Source: Phycisphaerae bacterium (lineage in GTDB: Bacteria > Planctomycetota > Phycisphaerae > SM23-33). Taken from it: 64,000 bases of DNA. Below are positions 32,303 through 40,916 of the stretch, piece by piece. The DNA is taken from assembly GCA_011050235.1 (NCBI GenBank), contig DRGC01000042.1:1-64000 (forward strand), in the 5' to 3' direction. The number at the start of each line of letters is the position of its first letter. The stretch's first letter is position 1. Both the position numbers and the translations under genes were made by a program. The notes under the pieces are model-generated. The model was not told where the DNA came from and did not search any database. It saw nothing but the letters and a program-made list of their open reading frames with translations.

Positions 32303-33989
32303 TGTGGTGTGCATGGCCGTGCTGATCGGCGCCGTTTCGTTGGTGCTGGCGGATGTCGGGTCCAGTGTCTTGACCTCCAAGCACAACCTGTCATCCTCGG
32401 GCCCCGGGCCGATCAAGGTGGCGGGTGAGACCGAGGTCTGCAAGTTCTGCCATACCCCTCATGCATCCAATCCCATCGCGCCGCTCTGGAACCGCGAGGA
32501 CCCGGGGACCTATTACCAGACGTACAAGAGCTCCACGCTGGTCGCCAGCGTCGGCCAGCCCACGGGTTCGTCGCGCCTGTGCCTCAGCTGTCACGATGGC
32601 ACGATCGCACTGACCCAGACCTACAACCCCCGCAACTCCCCGTCAGGATCGATCTATATTTCGTCGCAGGACCGCGGATACATCGGCACGGACCTCAGCG
32701 ACGACCATCCGATCTCGTTTGTCTACAACAGCTCTCTGGTCGCCAAGAAAGGCCAACTCGCCAGCCCCAACTCGCTGCCGAAGGAACTGGTCCTCGACCA
32801 CGAGGGACGTCTGCAGTGCACGACGTGTCACGATCCCCATAACAACCAGTACGGCATGTTCCTCACCATGAACAACGCCGAGTCCCTGATGTGCCGCACC
32901 TGCCACATCATGGACGGGTGGGCCGCCTCGACCCATGCGAAGTCCTCGGCCGGCCTCAGCGGGTCCGCCCACGGCCAGTGGGACAACATCCGGGCCTCCA
33001 CGGTTCGCCAAGCCGCCTGCGAAGCCTGCCACCGCCCCCATACCGCCGGCGGGCGAGAGCGCCTCTTGCGGTACGAGGCCGAAGAGGACAACTGCCTGTC
33101 CTGTCACGACGGCTCGGTAGCCGACAAGAACATCGCCTCCCAGATGACCAGGCTGTCCGCCCATCCTGTCACGTTCGCCACCGGCGTGCACGACCCAACC
33201 GAAGACTACAGGAGCATGTCCAAGCACGTTGAATGTGTCGATTGCCACAACCCCCACCAGACGCGCAGCGGCTCGACGGCCGTTGCCCCGTTTATCAAGG
33301 CCTCGATGACGGGGATCTCCGGCTCATCGGGCTCGGGCGGGTACATCCCCGAGGCATCCTACGAGTTCCAGGTCTGCTACAAGTGCCACGCCGGCGCCGG
33401 CAGCACCGTTCGCAATCCGCTGGTGGACCGTGTCTTCATCAACACCGACGTCGCCGACGAGTTCTCGCCCAACAACCCCAGCTTCCATCCCATCGAGGTC
33501 CGTGGCAAGAACAGCGACGTTCCCAGTCTGTCGCAGGATTTCCGCACGACCTCTATTATCTACTGCACAGACTGTCACGGGTCCGATTCGAGCCAGGTCC
33601 TCGGCCCCCATGGGTCGATGTACCGCCCGCTGCTGGTGCGGCAGTACGCCATCGGCGACAACACCCCCGAAAGCCCAGCCGCCTATGCCCTGTGCTACGG
33701 CTGTCACGACCGCTCCGTGATCCTGAACAAAAGAAGAAGCTTCAAGGAGCACCAGAGGCATCTCGTCGACGAAGACGTCCCCTGTTCGGCCTGCCACGAT
33801 CCGCACGGCATCAGCGCTTCGCAGGCCAGCGGCGCCAACAGCGGCACGCACCTGATCAACTTCGACCGTCGAATCGCCACGGCATCCACAGCCGCGGGGA
33901 CCGGACCGTCCTTTGTCGATCGAGGCCGAAGAAGAGGCTCCTGCACGCTGCTCTGCCACGACAGAGACCACGACGACGAACGCTACTAG
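32277..33989 (+). CDS. Twelve-haem cytochrome c with N-terminal OmcE-like module
   Basis: 570 residues with a signal-type N-terminus (FLLNHLSVVCMAVLIGAVSL). Eleven CXXCH sites (CKFCH, CLSCH, CTTCH, CRTCH, CEACH, CLSCH, CVDCH, CYKCH, CTDCH, CYGCH, CSACH) plus a C-terminal CTLLCH of CX3CH type. The first about 215 residues match the tetrahaem cytochromes at 24643 and 25544 (FCHTPH, APLWNRE, LCLSCHDGT, DDHPISFVYNSSL, LQCTTCHDPH, CRTCH). Overlaps the NHL gene by 26 bases. Last gene of the operon. Probably periplasmic or secreted. Confidence 0.85.
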   Translation: MKFLLNHLSVVCMAVLIGAVSLVLADVGSSVLTSKHNLSSSGPGPIKVAGETEVCKFCHTPHASNPIAPLWNREDPGTYYQTYKSSTLVASVGQPTGSSRLCLSCHDGTIALTQTYNPRNSPSGSIYISSQDRGYIGTDLSDDHPISFVYNSSLVAKKGQLASPNSLPKELVLDHEGRLQCTTCHDPHNNQYGMFLTMNNAESLMCRTCHIMDGWAASTHAKSSAGLSGSAHGQWDNIRASTVRQAACEACHRPHTAGGRERLLRYEAEEDNCLSCHDGSVADKNIASQMTRLSAHPVTFATGVHDPTEDYRSMSKHVECVDCHNPHQTRSGSTAVAPFIKASMTGISGSSGSGGYIPEASYEFQVCYKCHAGAGSTVRNPLVDRVFINTDVADEFSPNNPSFHPIEVRGKNSDVPSLSQDFRTTSIIYCTDCHGSDSSQVLGPHGSMYRPLLVRQYAIGDNTPESPAAYALCYGCHDRSVILNKRRSFKEHQRHLVDEDVPCSACHDPHGISASQASGANSGTHLINFDRRIATASTAAGTGPSFVDRGRRRGSCTLLCHDRDHDDERY

Positions 33990-34018
33990 CGCGGTGAGCA
34001 CAGTCCGGTAGCTCCAAG

Positions 34019-34040
34019 CCGCGGCTCTGCGCAGCCGCGG
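34019..34040. terminator. Inverted repeat between convergent operons
   Basis: CCGCGGCT (34019-34026), 6-base loop, AGCCGCGG (34033-34040): a perfect 8-base stem between the 12-haem cytochrome and the convergent TPR gene. It lacks a T-tract on either strand (AAAGAAAA follows on plus), so it may be a Rho-dependent or bidirectional stop, or only a structural repeat. Confidence 0.35.
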
Positions 34041-34111
34041 AAAGAAAACCCCGTGCTTCGGCCGGCGTTACCAACCCTCGCCGCCAGCGAATGCCCCCTC
34101 CACCACCAAGC

Positions 34112-35185
34112 CTAGTCCGCCGTCGGTTGTGTCGTCGCCAGGCTGGCGGGCTGGGGGGATGCGGGCCGTCTTGGCTGGGTGGCGCGAGGCTGGATCGACG
34201 CGCCGATAAGCCGCCCGGTCAGTGTGGATTCGAAGGCTGAGCGAAACGCCTTGGCCGCCTCGGCGAGTTGCCCCTTGTGCTGATAGGCGACGCCCAGGAA
34301 GTAGTAGGCCTCGGCCGGATCGGGGTTCAGCTTGATCGCCACGCGAAGCGTCCGGATCGCTTCATCCCATTCGCCGAGTTGCACCATGGCGCCGCCCTTG
34401 AGCACGGCGATCCTGGCCGCCAGCGACGACCGCTCGTCCAGACGGTCGAGCAGGTCCATGGCCTTGTCGGGCCGGCGCAGCAGCAGCATCGCCCGGGCCT
34501 TGGCCAGTTTCAGACGGCCGTCCTTGGGCTGAATCTCCAGCCCCCGCTCCACTTCCAGCAGGGCCTGTTTGACCAGCCCCTTGTCCAGCAGCCTCTGGGC
34601 GACCTGCAGGTGGCGCCGGGCCATCCGCTCGGGCGTGTCGGCCACCACCTCGGTGGCGGCCAATTTCTTTTCGAGCGTTGCCCGGTCGATTTTCTTGGCC
34701 GCGAACGCCAGCCAGGCGTTCAAGTCCGCCCTGTAGGATTTCGGCAGGCCCGCCGATCGCGTCAGCTCCCGCCCGTCGGACAGGACCACAATGCTGCTCG
34801 GCCAGACATGGGCGCCGAACTGTCCGACGATTTCGTAGTCCGGGTCGAGAACGATAGGCCAGGGGACATTGGCGCCGAAATCGGCGACCTGTTTGGCCGA
34901 CAGGTCGCCGCTGAGGACAACCACCACCTGCGGGGCGGGGACATCCTTGAAGGCCTCTTGGGTCTGGGTGAGAACGCGGCGACTTTGATCCTGATCGGTC
35001 CGGACAAACAGGACGACCGTCGCCCCCTCGGGGGCTGGGACGGCCACGTCGACCCCACGGGTGTCCTTGGCGGCCAGTTTGTAGACGCCCTTCCGGCTTT
35101 CAGCGACCAGGGACGACGCCAGAGACACGATCACCGCGCACAGAACGATCCGCTTGCGGGTCTCAAGAGTTCGGTTGGTGTTCAT
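34112..35185 (-). CDS. Exported thioredoxin-fold plus TPR protein
   Basis: 357 residues. N-terminal signal (RKRIVLCAVIVSLASSLVAES). Residues about 35-165 look like a peroxiredoxin/thioredoxin-type fold (ATVVLFVRTDQDQSRRVL, PWPIVLDPDYEIVGQFG) but no CxxC is present, so it is not redox-active in the usual way. Residues about 185-310 contain TPR-type helices (AEAYYFLGVAYQHKGQLAEA). C-terminus Pro/Gln/Thr-rich. Overlaps the 15-haem cytochrome by 23 bases and is last in that operon; perhaps a scaffold or assembly factor. Confidence 0.68.
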   Translation of the reverse strand: MNTNRTLETRKRIVLCAVIVSLASSLVAESRKGVYKLAAKDTRGVDVAVPAPEGATVVLFVRTDQDQSRRVLTQTQEAFKDVPAPQVVVVLSGDLSAKQVADFGANVPWPIVLDPDYEIVGQFGAHVWPSSIVVLSDGRELTRSAGLPKSYRADLNAWLAFAAKKIDRATLEKKLAATEVVADTPERMARRHLQVAQRLLDKGLVKQALLEVERGLEIQPKDGRLKLAKARAMLLLRRPDKAMDLLDRLDERSSLAARIAVLKGGAMVQLGEWDEAIRTLRVAIKLNPDPAEAYYFLGVAYQHKGQLAEAAKAFRSAFESTLTGRLIGASIQPRATQPRRPASPQPASLATTQPTAD

Positions 35186-36719
35186 CAGATGTTCCTTCTA
35201 TCTCCGCAGGCGCCGGGGCGCTGGCGGGCGCCGTGGCGCTGCGGGGCGCCGCGCCGTCATTCGGTTCGGTGGGGGCGTCGCTATCGGTGGTCGACCCGGT
35301 GGAGACGGTCTCCGATTCGGCCGTCACCCGTGGAACCGGGTTGATGCGGTCATAGTCCATTCGCTCGTGGCAGCCCGATGCGCAGGTTCCGCCGGTTTCG
35401 GTGGGCGTGAAGCTGACGGGCAGCTCCCAGTCGCCGAAGGGAACGGTCTCGGCGATGTGCATGGGGTTGGTGCTGGCATGGGTGCTGTGGCACGCACGGC
35501 AGCTTCGCCCTTCCTTGGGCCGGTTCACGTGGACGTAATGGAGATTCGTCTTTCCGTTCCTGAAGTCCGTGACGGTGGTGGTCTGTCTGGCCAGAGCTAG
35601 TTGGTCGGTGTGGCAAGCGAAGCACAGACCGTAGGTGTCGACCTCGAACGATTCGTAGAAGGTCTTGGGATAGGGCGCGATCAGCAGTTGGGCAGCGGCG
35701 CCTCCGTGGACGTCGTGGCATTCGCTGCAATTGCCGTCGCGGATCGGGCCGTGCTTGTACGAGCCCGGCCGGGCCAGCTCGGCCATGCCGGCGACGCGCG
35801 TCTGCCCGTCGAAATCCAGGATGGGCCTGTCGTGGCAACTCAGACACGACGCCACGCCCTCGTCGTTGGCCAGGACGGGCCAGTTGCCGCCATGGGAGAC
35901 GTGGCAATTCATGCAGGCCGGCCCGTCGGTGACAGGGCTGTGGCGGATCGCGACATTGCTGATGAGCTTCTTGATGTCCTCGTGTTCGTGGCAGGAGACG
36001 CACAGGTCGACGGGCTCGGCCTTGAGATGATTGGCGTGATTGGACGCGTGCGTTTCGTGGCACTGCAGGCAGTCGCCTTTGACCGGCTCGTGGACGTAGC
36101 GAACGGTATCGATCTGCCGGCCCATGTCCTGGTGACAGTCGATGCACAGTTGCCGTCCCGTCGTCGACAGCAGGTTGGGATACGGCGACGTGTGCGACCG
36201 GTGACAGGCTGCACAACTGCCCGTGGCCACCGGGCCGTGGGTGTAGCGGCGGCCTCGGGTGACGTCATCGTGACACGATGAGCACATCTTGCCGACGTTA
36301 TCCTCGCGAAGCATTTCGACATTGTCCGCCCCATGGGGGTCATGGCAATCGAGACACTGGCCTTGGGCGACCGGCTCGTGGACGACCACGCCTTCGGCTT
36401 GCCCGATGTGGCAGAACTCGCAGAGCTTCTCTTTGGGCCCTTTGAGCTTGAAGGTGTGCTCGGCCACCTCGATATAGCTGTGACACATATCGCAGGCCCC
36501 GACGACCACCGGTCCGTGCAGGATCTCGTGGTCGATCTGCTCGCCATGGCAGCCGCCCTCAGTGCAGTTCATCACCCGCGTCGTCGGCCGAACCGACGGC
36601 GACAACGGCTCGGCGGCCCGCAGCACCGACAGGCCGATCTGCAGCGACAGAAAACCCACCGTCGCCGTCATCACCAGCGACACGAGCAGCCCGGCGCGGC
36701 TGGCGAAGCGTTGGCTCAC
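35163..36719 (-). CDS. Fifteen-haem cytochrome c with CX4CH and CX3CH sites
   Basis: 518 residues from a GTG at 36719 that overlaps the upstream stop (GTGA). One N-terminal hydrophobic segment. Thirteen CXXCH sites flanked by an N-terminal CTEGGCH (CX4CH) and a C-terminal CASGCH (CX3CH), 15 in total. Repeats of doubled CXXCH type, such as GQCLDCHDPH, GSCAACHRSH and GDCLQCHETH. C-terminal tail of about 60 residues is Pro/Ala/Thr-rich. The protein at 60616-62094 has the same order of motifs and the same end (FGDWELPVSF/FGSWDLPIGF), so they are paralogues. Periplasmic electron carrier is the likely role. Confidence 0.87.
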   Translation of the reverse strand: MSQRFASRAGLLVSLVMTATVGFLSLQIGLSVLRAAEPLSPSVRPTTRVMNCTEGGCHGEQIDHEILHGPVVVGACDMCHSYIEVAEHTFKLKGPKEKLCEFCHIGQAEGVVVHEPVAQGQCLDCHDPHGADNVEMLREDNVGKMCSSCHDDVTRGRRYTHGPVATGSCAACHRSHTSPYPNLLSTTGRQLCIDCHQDMGRQIDTVRYVHEPVKGDCLQCHETHASNHANHLKAEPVDLCVSCHEHEDIKKLISNVAIRHSPVTDGPACMNCHVSHGGNWPVLANDEGVASCLSCHDRPILDFDGQTRVAGMAELARPGSYKHGPIRDGNCSECHDVHGGAAAQLLIAPYPKTFYESFEVDTYGLCFACHTDQLALARQTTTVTDFRNGKTNLHYVHVNRPKEGRSCRACHSTHASTNPMHIAETVPFGDWELPVSFTPTETGGTCASGCHERMDYDRINPVPRVTAESETVSTGSTTDSDAPTEPNDGAAPRSATAPASAPAPAEIEGTSDEHQPNS

Positions 36720-38317
36720 GGGACGCCCTCCGGGCGCCGGGTCGGTGCAGCGACCGGCTCGGTCGTCGCTTCCCCGGCCGGCTCGGTCGACAGCTCGGCC
36801 GCCGGTCCGGTCGTCGGCATCGGCAGGGGCCGCGCACCGACACCCATAAGCTTCTCCCGGGCCCGCCTGAGCAGGTCCTGGGTATACCGCGGATTGTGCA
36901 CGCCCCAACTGCCGTCGATGCGGATGAGCTTCAGCAGGGCATCGGCCTCGGCAATCCCTCTCCGGGTGCGCTCATCGTCCCCGGGGGCAATCGACTCCAG
37001 CATCTTCTCGACGGTTTCGTAGAGTGCGCGCGTGTCGCGCTGCCACATCGGGATCATCTGTTCGCCCAGGCCGGGCTTGTGGCAACGGTCGCAGGCCTCG
37101 GCCGAGGCCGCCGCCACGGTCGCGTCGCTTTCGGGCTTGGCATCCACGGCTTTCGGTTTGACATGGCAGCCGGTGCAATCCACGTGGGCCAGGAACATGG
37201 GCGTCACCGGCAGGGATTCAGCCAGATCGGCCGCGGTGGGCTGAGTCGCCGGGGCGATCGGCAAGGTGCTGGGCGCCGATGCCGTGGTCACGCCGGGGGG
37301 AATCAGTCCGGGAACCTCATACGTTTCCTGCTGGACGGCGTGCTGGTTGACATGGCAGGCGCTGCAGTCGAACTGCTCCAGCGCCGTCGCCTCGGCGATG
37401 GGTCCATGACGAATGACGCCATGACAGCTGAAGCACTCGACCTTGTGCTCGCCGGCGGAATGCTCGTAGTGGAGCTCGGCGACATCGGCTACCTTCTCGG
37501 CGCCGAAGTCGTGGCAACTGAAGCAAGCGGAGTCCTGGACCTTCTTCTGGGCTTCGGTGACGTGGTGGTGGCAGGATTCGCACGCGGCGCCATAGGAGAC
37601 GTACTCGGCGTGAACAACCTTCAGGCCACGATACTCCACCGGCTCACTGGGCGGGTTGTGACACTTCTTACATTGGCGGGTCGGGACCTTCTCGTCGGAC
37701 TGCGAGTCGCCCTCGGCGCTCGGCGCGGTGGCCGGGACGGCCGCATCGGGCGCCTGCATGTACTCGGCGACGGGCTGGTCGGAGAGCAGGTGACAGGCAA
37801 TGCAGGCGTTGGTGTTGACCTCGAAATGCTCGTCTCCCTTCACGTGGGAGTGGCAGATCGTGCAATGGGTGTTGATGCCGAGATAGCTCGTCTCGACGAG
37901 ATGCTTGCCGTGATCGAAGAGGAACTCTCCTTCCTCCTTGGTCTGCTCGCGCACCTCCCCCAGATCGTGGCAGCCGGGCCGCGTGCACGAGAAATCGCTC
38001 ACCGAGGCCGACGGCTTACCGGAGGTCCGGCCGAGCACGTCGTCGACGAGCTGGCCCATGCCGTTGATCTTCGCCGCCAGGTAGTTCTGCATGCCCGGGG
38101 GGATATGACAATCGATACACGCGACATCTTCTTCGGCGTGGACGCTTGTCTTCCAGCTATCGTAGTAGCTGCCCATGATGTGACAGGCGCTGCCGCAGAA
38201 CCAGTTTTCGCTGGTGTAATGGATGGCGGCGACATTGAACACAAGAAAACCAACCCCTCCCAGCAGCGCATACCGCCACAGGCGGCGCGCCCATATGCGT
38301 CGCATCAACTTCAACAA
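36716..38317 (-). CDS. Membrane-anchored twelve-haem cytochrome c with NapC/NirT-like N-terminus, candidate menaquinol dehydrogenase
   Basis: 533 residues. N-terminal membrane anchor (RYALLGGVGFLVFNVAAI) followed by CGSACHIM, CIDCH and CTRPGCH with SYYDSWKTSVH and the PPGMQNYLAAKINGMGQL stretch, the style of NapC/NirT/NrfH quinol dehydrogenases. A further nine CXXCH sites follow; in total ten CXXCH, one CX3CH, one CX4CH. Start is a TTG at 38317 with AGGAG 7 bases upstream; an ATG lies at 38305. First gene of an operon with the 15-haem cytochrome and TPR protein. Would take electrons from menaquinol, the quinone made by the mqn genes here. Confidence 0.83.
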   Translation of the reverse strand: MLKLMRRIWARRLWRYALLGGVGFLVFNVAAIHYTSENWFCGSACHIMGSYYDSWKTSVHAEEDVACIDCHIPPGMQNYLAAKINGMGQLVDDVLGRTSGKPSASVSDFSCTRPGCHDLGEVREQTKEEGEFLFDHGKHLVETSYLGINTHCTICHSHVKGDEHFEVNTNACIACHLLSDQPVAEYMQAPDAAVPATAPSAEGDSQSDEKVPTRQCKKCHNPPSEPVEYRGLKVVHAEYVSYGAACESCHHHVTEAQKKVQDSACFSCHDFGAEKVADVAELHYEHSAGEHKVECFSCHGVIRHGPIAEATALEQFDCSACHVNQHAVQQETYEVPGLIPPGVTTASAPSTLPIAPATQPTAADLAESLPVTPMFLAHVDCTGCHVKPKAVDAKPESDATVAAASAEACDRCHKPGLGEQMIPMWQRDTRALYETVEKMLESIAPGDDERTRRGIAEADALLKLIRIDGSWGVHNPRYTQDLLRRAREKLMGVGARPLPMPTTGPAAELSTEPAGEATTEPVAAPTRRPEGVP

Positions 38318-38352
38318 AGCGGAACTCCTGTCACCACCACACCTATCCTACT

Positions 38353-38368
38353 TACATGTTTCGTGCCA
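38353..38368 (-). promoter_or_regulatory. Possible sigma-54 promoter for quinol-dehydrogenase operon
   Basis: Read on minus: TGGCACG-N4-ATGT. The -24 element is perfect (GG at 38367-38366) but the -12 dinucleotide at 38355-38354 is GT, not GC, at the right spacing of ten. Predicted start near 38342, 25 bases before the TTG start. Suggestive given the other sigma-54 sites, not proof. Confidence 0.45.
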
Positions 38369-38529
38369 ATTTCGTCGAAATGGCAACATTATTAATAGGG
38401 CTACTTTGGATTTCGATCCGCTGTAACTCCTGTTGCGCGGGCGAAAGTCCATCTCGTCCGAGGCCCGTGAGTCATCCTGCTGTAAAAGCGCTCTCACAAA
38501 TCGCACGATTGACCCATCCGAGTTCCCAG

Positions 38530-39846
38530 CTATGAGACCCCGTCAAGTATCGGCAGGGAGATCGTGAATTTAGTACCTTCGGTGGAACTCTCGACGTCGA
38601 TAGTGCCGCCATGGTCCCGCGTTGTGGTGTAACTTATTGTCAAGCCAAGACCTGTACCTGTCCCGACAGGTTTAGTGGTAAAGAACGGCTCGAAAATATG
38701 GTCGATGTCCTCTGGGGCGATGCCGTGACCGTTATCCTGAACGTCGACCAGACACACTTGGCCTTGGCGGTAGACCCGCAAGTCCAAGTGCGGCTCGGAC
38801 TGGTCGGCCATCGCATCCAGGGCATTGAGGATCAGGTTGACAAGGACCTGCTCCACCGCATGGGGCCGGGCGCTGACCGCCCCGGCGCCCTTGGGTAGTT
38901 CGCGTTGGATCTTCAGATGCGCACTGCGGAGGCGATGGTCAAAACGGAGCATCTGCAGGGACCGCATCACGATCTCGTCGATGGTGGTCTTTTGCCACTG
39001 CTGGTCCCCGGGATGGGCGAAGTCCGTCATTTGCCGGACCGTCAGATTGATTCGCTTGATCTGCTCTCGGAGCTTTTCAACAACTTGGCCGCTGAGGCGG
39101 TCGGGCTTGCGCTGCATCAGTTGAAGGGCGCTGTCCATGCTGGCCAACGGGTTGGCAATCTCGTGGGCGACGCCGGCGGCCAGTTGGCCCATGGCCGCCA
39201 TTTTCTCATGCTGGACCATCGCGCGGCTCTGGCGGCGCAGCTTATCGGACATCGACCGGATACGGTGGCGCTGGCGAAGCACCTGGCGACGATGGCGTTG
39301 CAGGCTGCGCGTGATGCTGCTGGTCAGATACACGGTGATCAGCAGCGTCACCATCCAACCGGCCAGGGCCATCACCTCGATTTGCGTCGTGGGCCATTGT
39401 CCCGTCAGCCACAACCCACCCAGCACCATCGCCCACGATGCCCCTGCCCCAATATAGGCCATCACGCGAGGTAGCAACAAACTGGCGATGACCATGTGGA
39501 AGACAAAGAACCCCAGCAGCGAACTCCGCCCGCCGCCTGTCCACAACATCAACAGAGTCAGACAGCCCAAGTCCAACGTGATCTGCAACCAGGCCAGCGT
39601 GATCAGGGCCGAATTGCGCAGCCGCGTCTGTGAGGAGGGCCGCTGGAGAAGGCGGAACGCGCAGTTGTAAGCAAGAATGCCGATCCCGACGGCCAGGATC
39701 TCGTAGGTGTGTTGGTACAGCCCCACCCAATCGGCCACCAGCGCGCCCGCAATGACGCTCGCCCCCGCGCCCCAGCGCAGCCGCACGAACCAGCGCAGCT
39801 GGTCGAACAGCGGGAGATCTCGCCGCCAACGCCGCACATCGCTCAT
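38530..39846 (-). CDS. NtrB-like sensor histidine kinase, polytopic N-terminus
   Basis: 438 residues. About six membrane segments in residues 25-190, then a coiled linker, DHp domain with phosphoacceptor in [13 protein letters not shown], and a complete ATPase domain: [20 protein letters not shown] and [10 protein letters not shown]. The membrane part has no clear periplasmic sensor domain. Overlaps the ATPase-less sensor gene by ATGA, so the two are probably made together; likely phosphorylates the NtrC-type regulator encoded at 42120-43502. Confidence 0.88.
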   Translation of the reverse strand: MSDVRRWRRDLPLFDQLRWFVRLRWGAGASVIAGALVADWVGLYQHTYEILAVGIGILAYNCAFRLLQRPSSQTRLRNSALITLAWLQITLDLGCLTLLMLWTGGGRSSLLGFFVFHMVIASLLLPRVMAYIGAGASWAMVLGGLWLTGQWPTTQIEVMALAGWMVTLLITVYLTSSITRSLQRHRRQVLRQRHRIRSMSDKLRRQSRAMVQHEKMAAMGQLAAGVAHEIANPLASMDSALQLMQRKPDRLSGQVVEKLREQIKRINLTVRQMTDFAHPGDQQWQKTTIDEIVMRSLQMLRFDHRLRSAHLKIQRELPKGAGAVSARPHAVEQVLVNLILNALDAMADQSEPHLDLRVYRQGQVCLVDVQDNGHGIAPEDIDHIFEPFFTTKPVGTGTGLGLTISYTTTRDHGGTIDVESSTEGTKFTISLPILDGVS

Positions 39847-40916
39847 CGATGGTTCACCTTCTTCACCGACCCGGGCCGGACTTTCGGATCGGGCGGTTCG
39901 GCCTCGGTGGAGCGTTTGAGATCGAGCATCTTGACGCCGGCGACGTAGTCGGTCAGGACGATCCGCCGGATATTCTTGAGCGACTCGACCGTCTGGGTCA
40001 TCCGTCGAAGGTTCTCATGGATCTGTCGCAGCGACGATTCGACCTGATCCCCGCCGCCGGCCTGTCGGCTGAGGACCTGAAGCTGCAGTTCAATCGTCGC
40101 CATGGCGTTGTTCAGTTCGTGGTTCAACGTCAGGGCCGCCTGTCCGAGGGTTTCCATCCGTTGCTGTTCGTGCGTGCGGATGCGTTCGGCCAGGCTGTCA
40201 TAGGCCTCGGCCAATTCGAGGAACTCGTCCTTCTCCTCCAGATCAGGCTGGCGGTCGTAGGCCTCCTGGGTGAGCCGGCGGCTGGTCTGAACGAGTTGAT
40301 CCACCGGCCCCAGAACCATCGCCGCCGCCCGCAGCAGCACGATGATCGACACATTGATCACCAACATGCTGCCCAGGGCCACCCCGAGGATCAGCCACCG
40401 AAAGCGGCTGGCCAGGGCGCCCTGCTCGCGGCGCGCGTGGGCTCGCGCTTCCTCGTTGATCCGCCCGGCGTCTTCGCGCATGGCTGCGGCGGCAGCCAGG
40501 GCCTGGAGATTGTACCGCCGGGCCAGCTCAACATCCTGAGCTGTCGCCAGCGAACTGACCCGGTGTTCGAACTTCGGGTACTTGGCCCGCAAATCGGCAT
40601 AGTACTTTGACGCCTCGGAGTTCTCGATCAGGTAATGGGCGCCGATCTCATCGAGCAGATGGCGCATCGTATTCACCTGATCGATCAACGCGTCGAGATG
40701 GTGGGTCTCCGCCACCTGCAACTGGTAGAGCTCCACCTCGATCTTCGTCAACGTCGCGTTCAACTGGTTGGTGTTGTCGACGGTCGTGAACGCCTCGGTG
40801 TTGACGTGATCCAGTTGGCGCAGCAGTCCATGCAGGGCCCAGATGTCGAAAACGGCCATGCAGACCAGCAGGATCACCAGCGATCCAAAAACGATCAGTA
40901 ATTTACGTCGTAGCAT
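39843..40916 (-). CDS. Kinase-like sensor with HAMP and DHp-like helix but no ATPase domain
   Basis: 357 residues. Membrane segment at about 6-26, periplasmic helical domain to about 170, second membrane segment (WLILGVALGSMLVINVSIIVLL), HAMP-like linker, then TLNHELNNAMATIELQLQVL, an H-box-like helix. The N and G boxes of the ATPase domain are absent; the protein ends after a short tail. It is not an obvious truncation, since the stop overlaps the next kinase start by 4 bases. It may feed the complete kinase beside it. Confidence 0.78.
   Translation of the reverse strand: MLRRKLLIVFGSLVILLVCMAVFDIWALHGLLRQLDHVNTEAFTTVDNTNQLNATLTKIEVELYQLQVAETHHLDALIDQVNTMRHLLDEIGAHYLIENSEASKYYADLRAKYPKFEHRVSSLATAQDVELARRYNLQALAAAAAMREDAGRINEEARAHARREQGALASRFRWLILGVALGSMLVINVSIIVLLRAAAMVLGPVDQLVQTSRRLTQEAYDRQPDLEEKDEFLELAEAYDSLAERIRTHEQQRMETLGQAALTLNHELNNAMATIELQLQVLSRQAGGGDQVESSLRQIHENLRRMTQTVESLKNIRRIVLTDYVAGVKMLDLKRSTEAEPPDPKVRPGSVKKVNHR

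Noticed and set aside
33948-33962. CTLLCH near the end of the 12-haem cytochrome as a frameshift of CXXCH
   Set aside because: The frame continues normally to a nearby stop and CX3CH sites recur in other cytochromes here, so it is probably genuine.
34019-34040. Hairpin as a standard Rho-independent terminator
   Set aside because: No T-tract follows on either strand, so it is listed only as a weak candidate.
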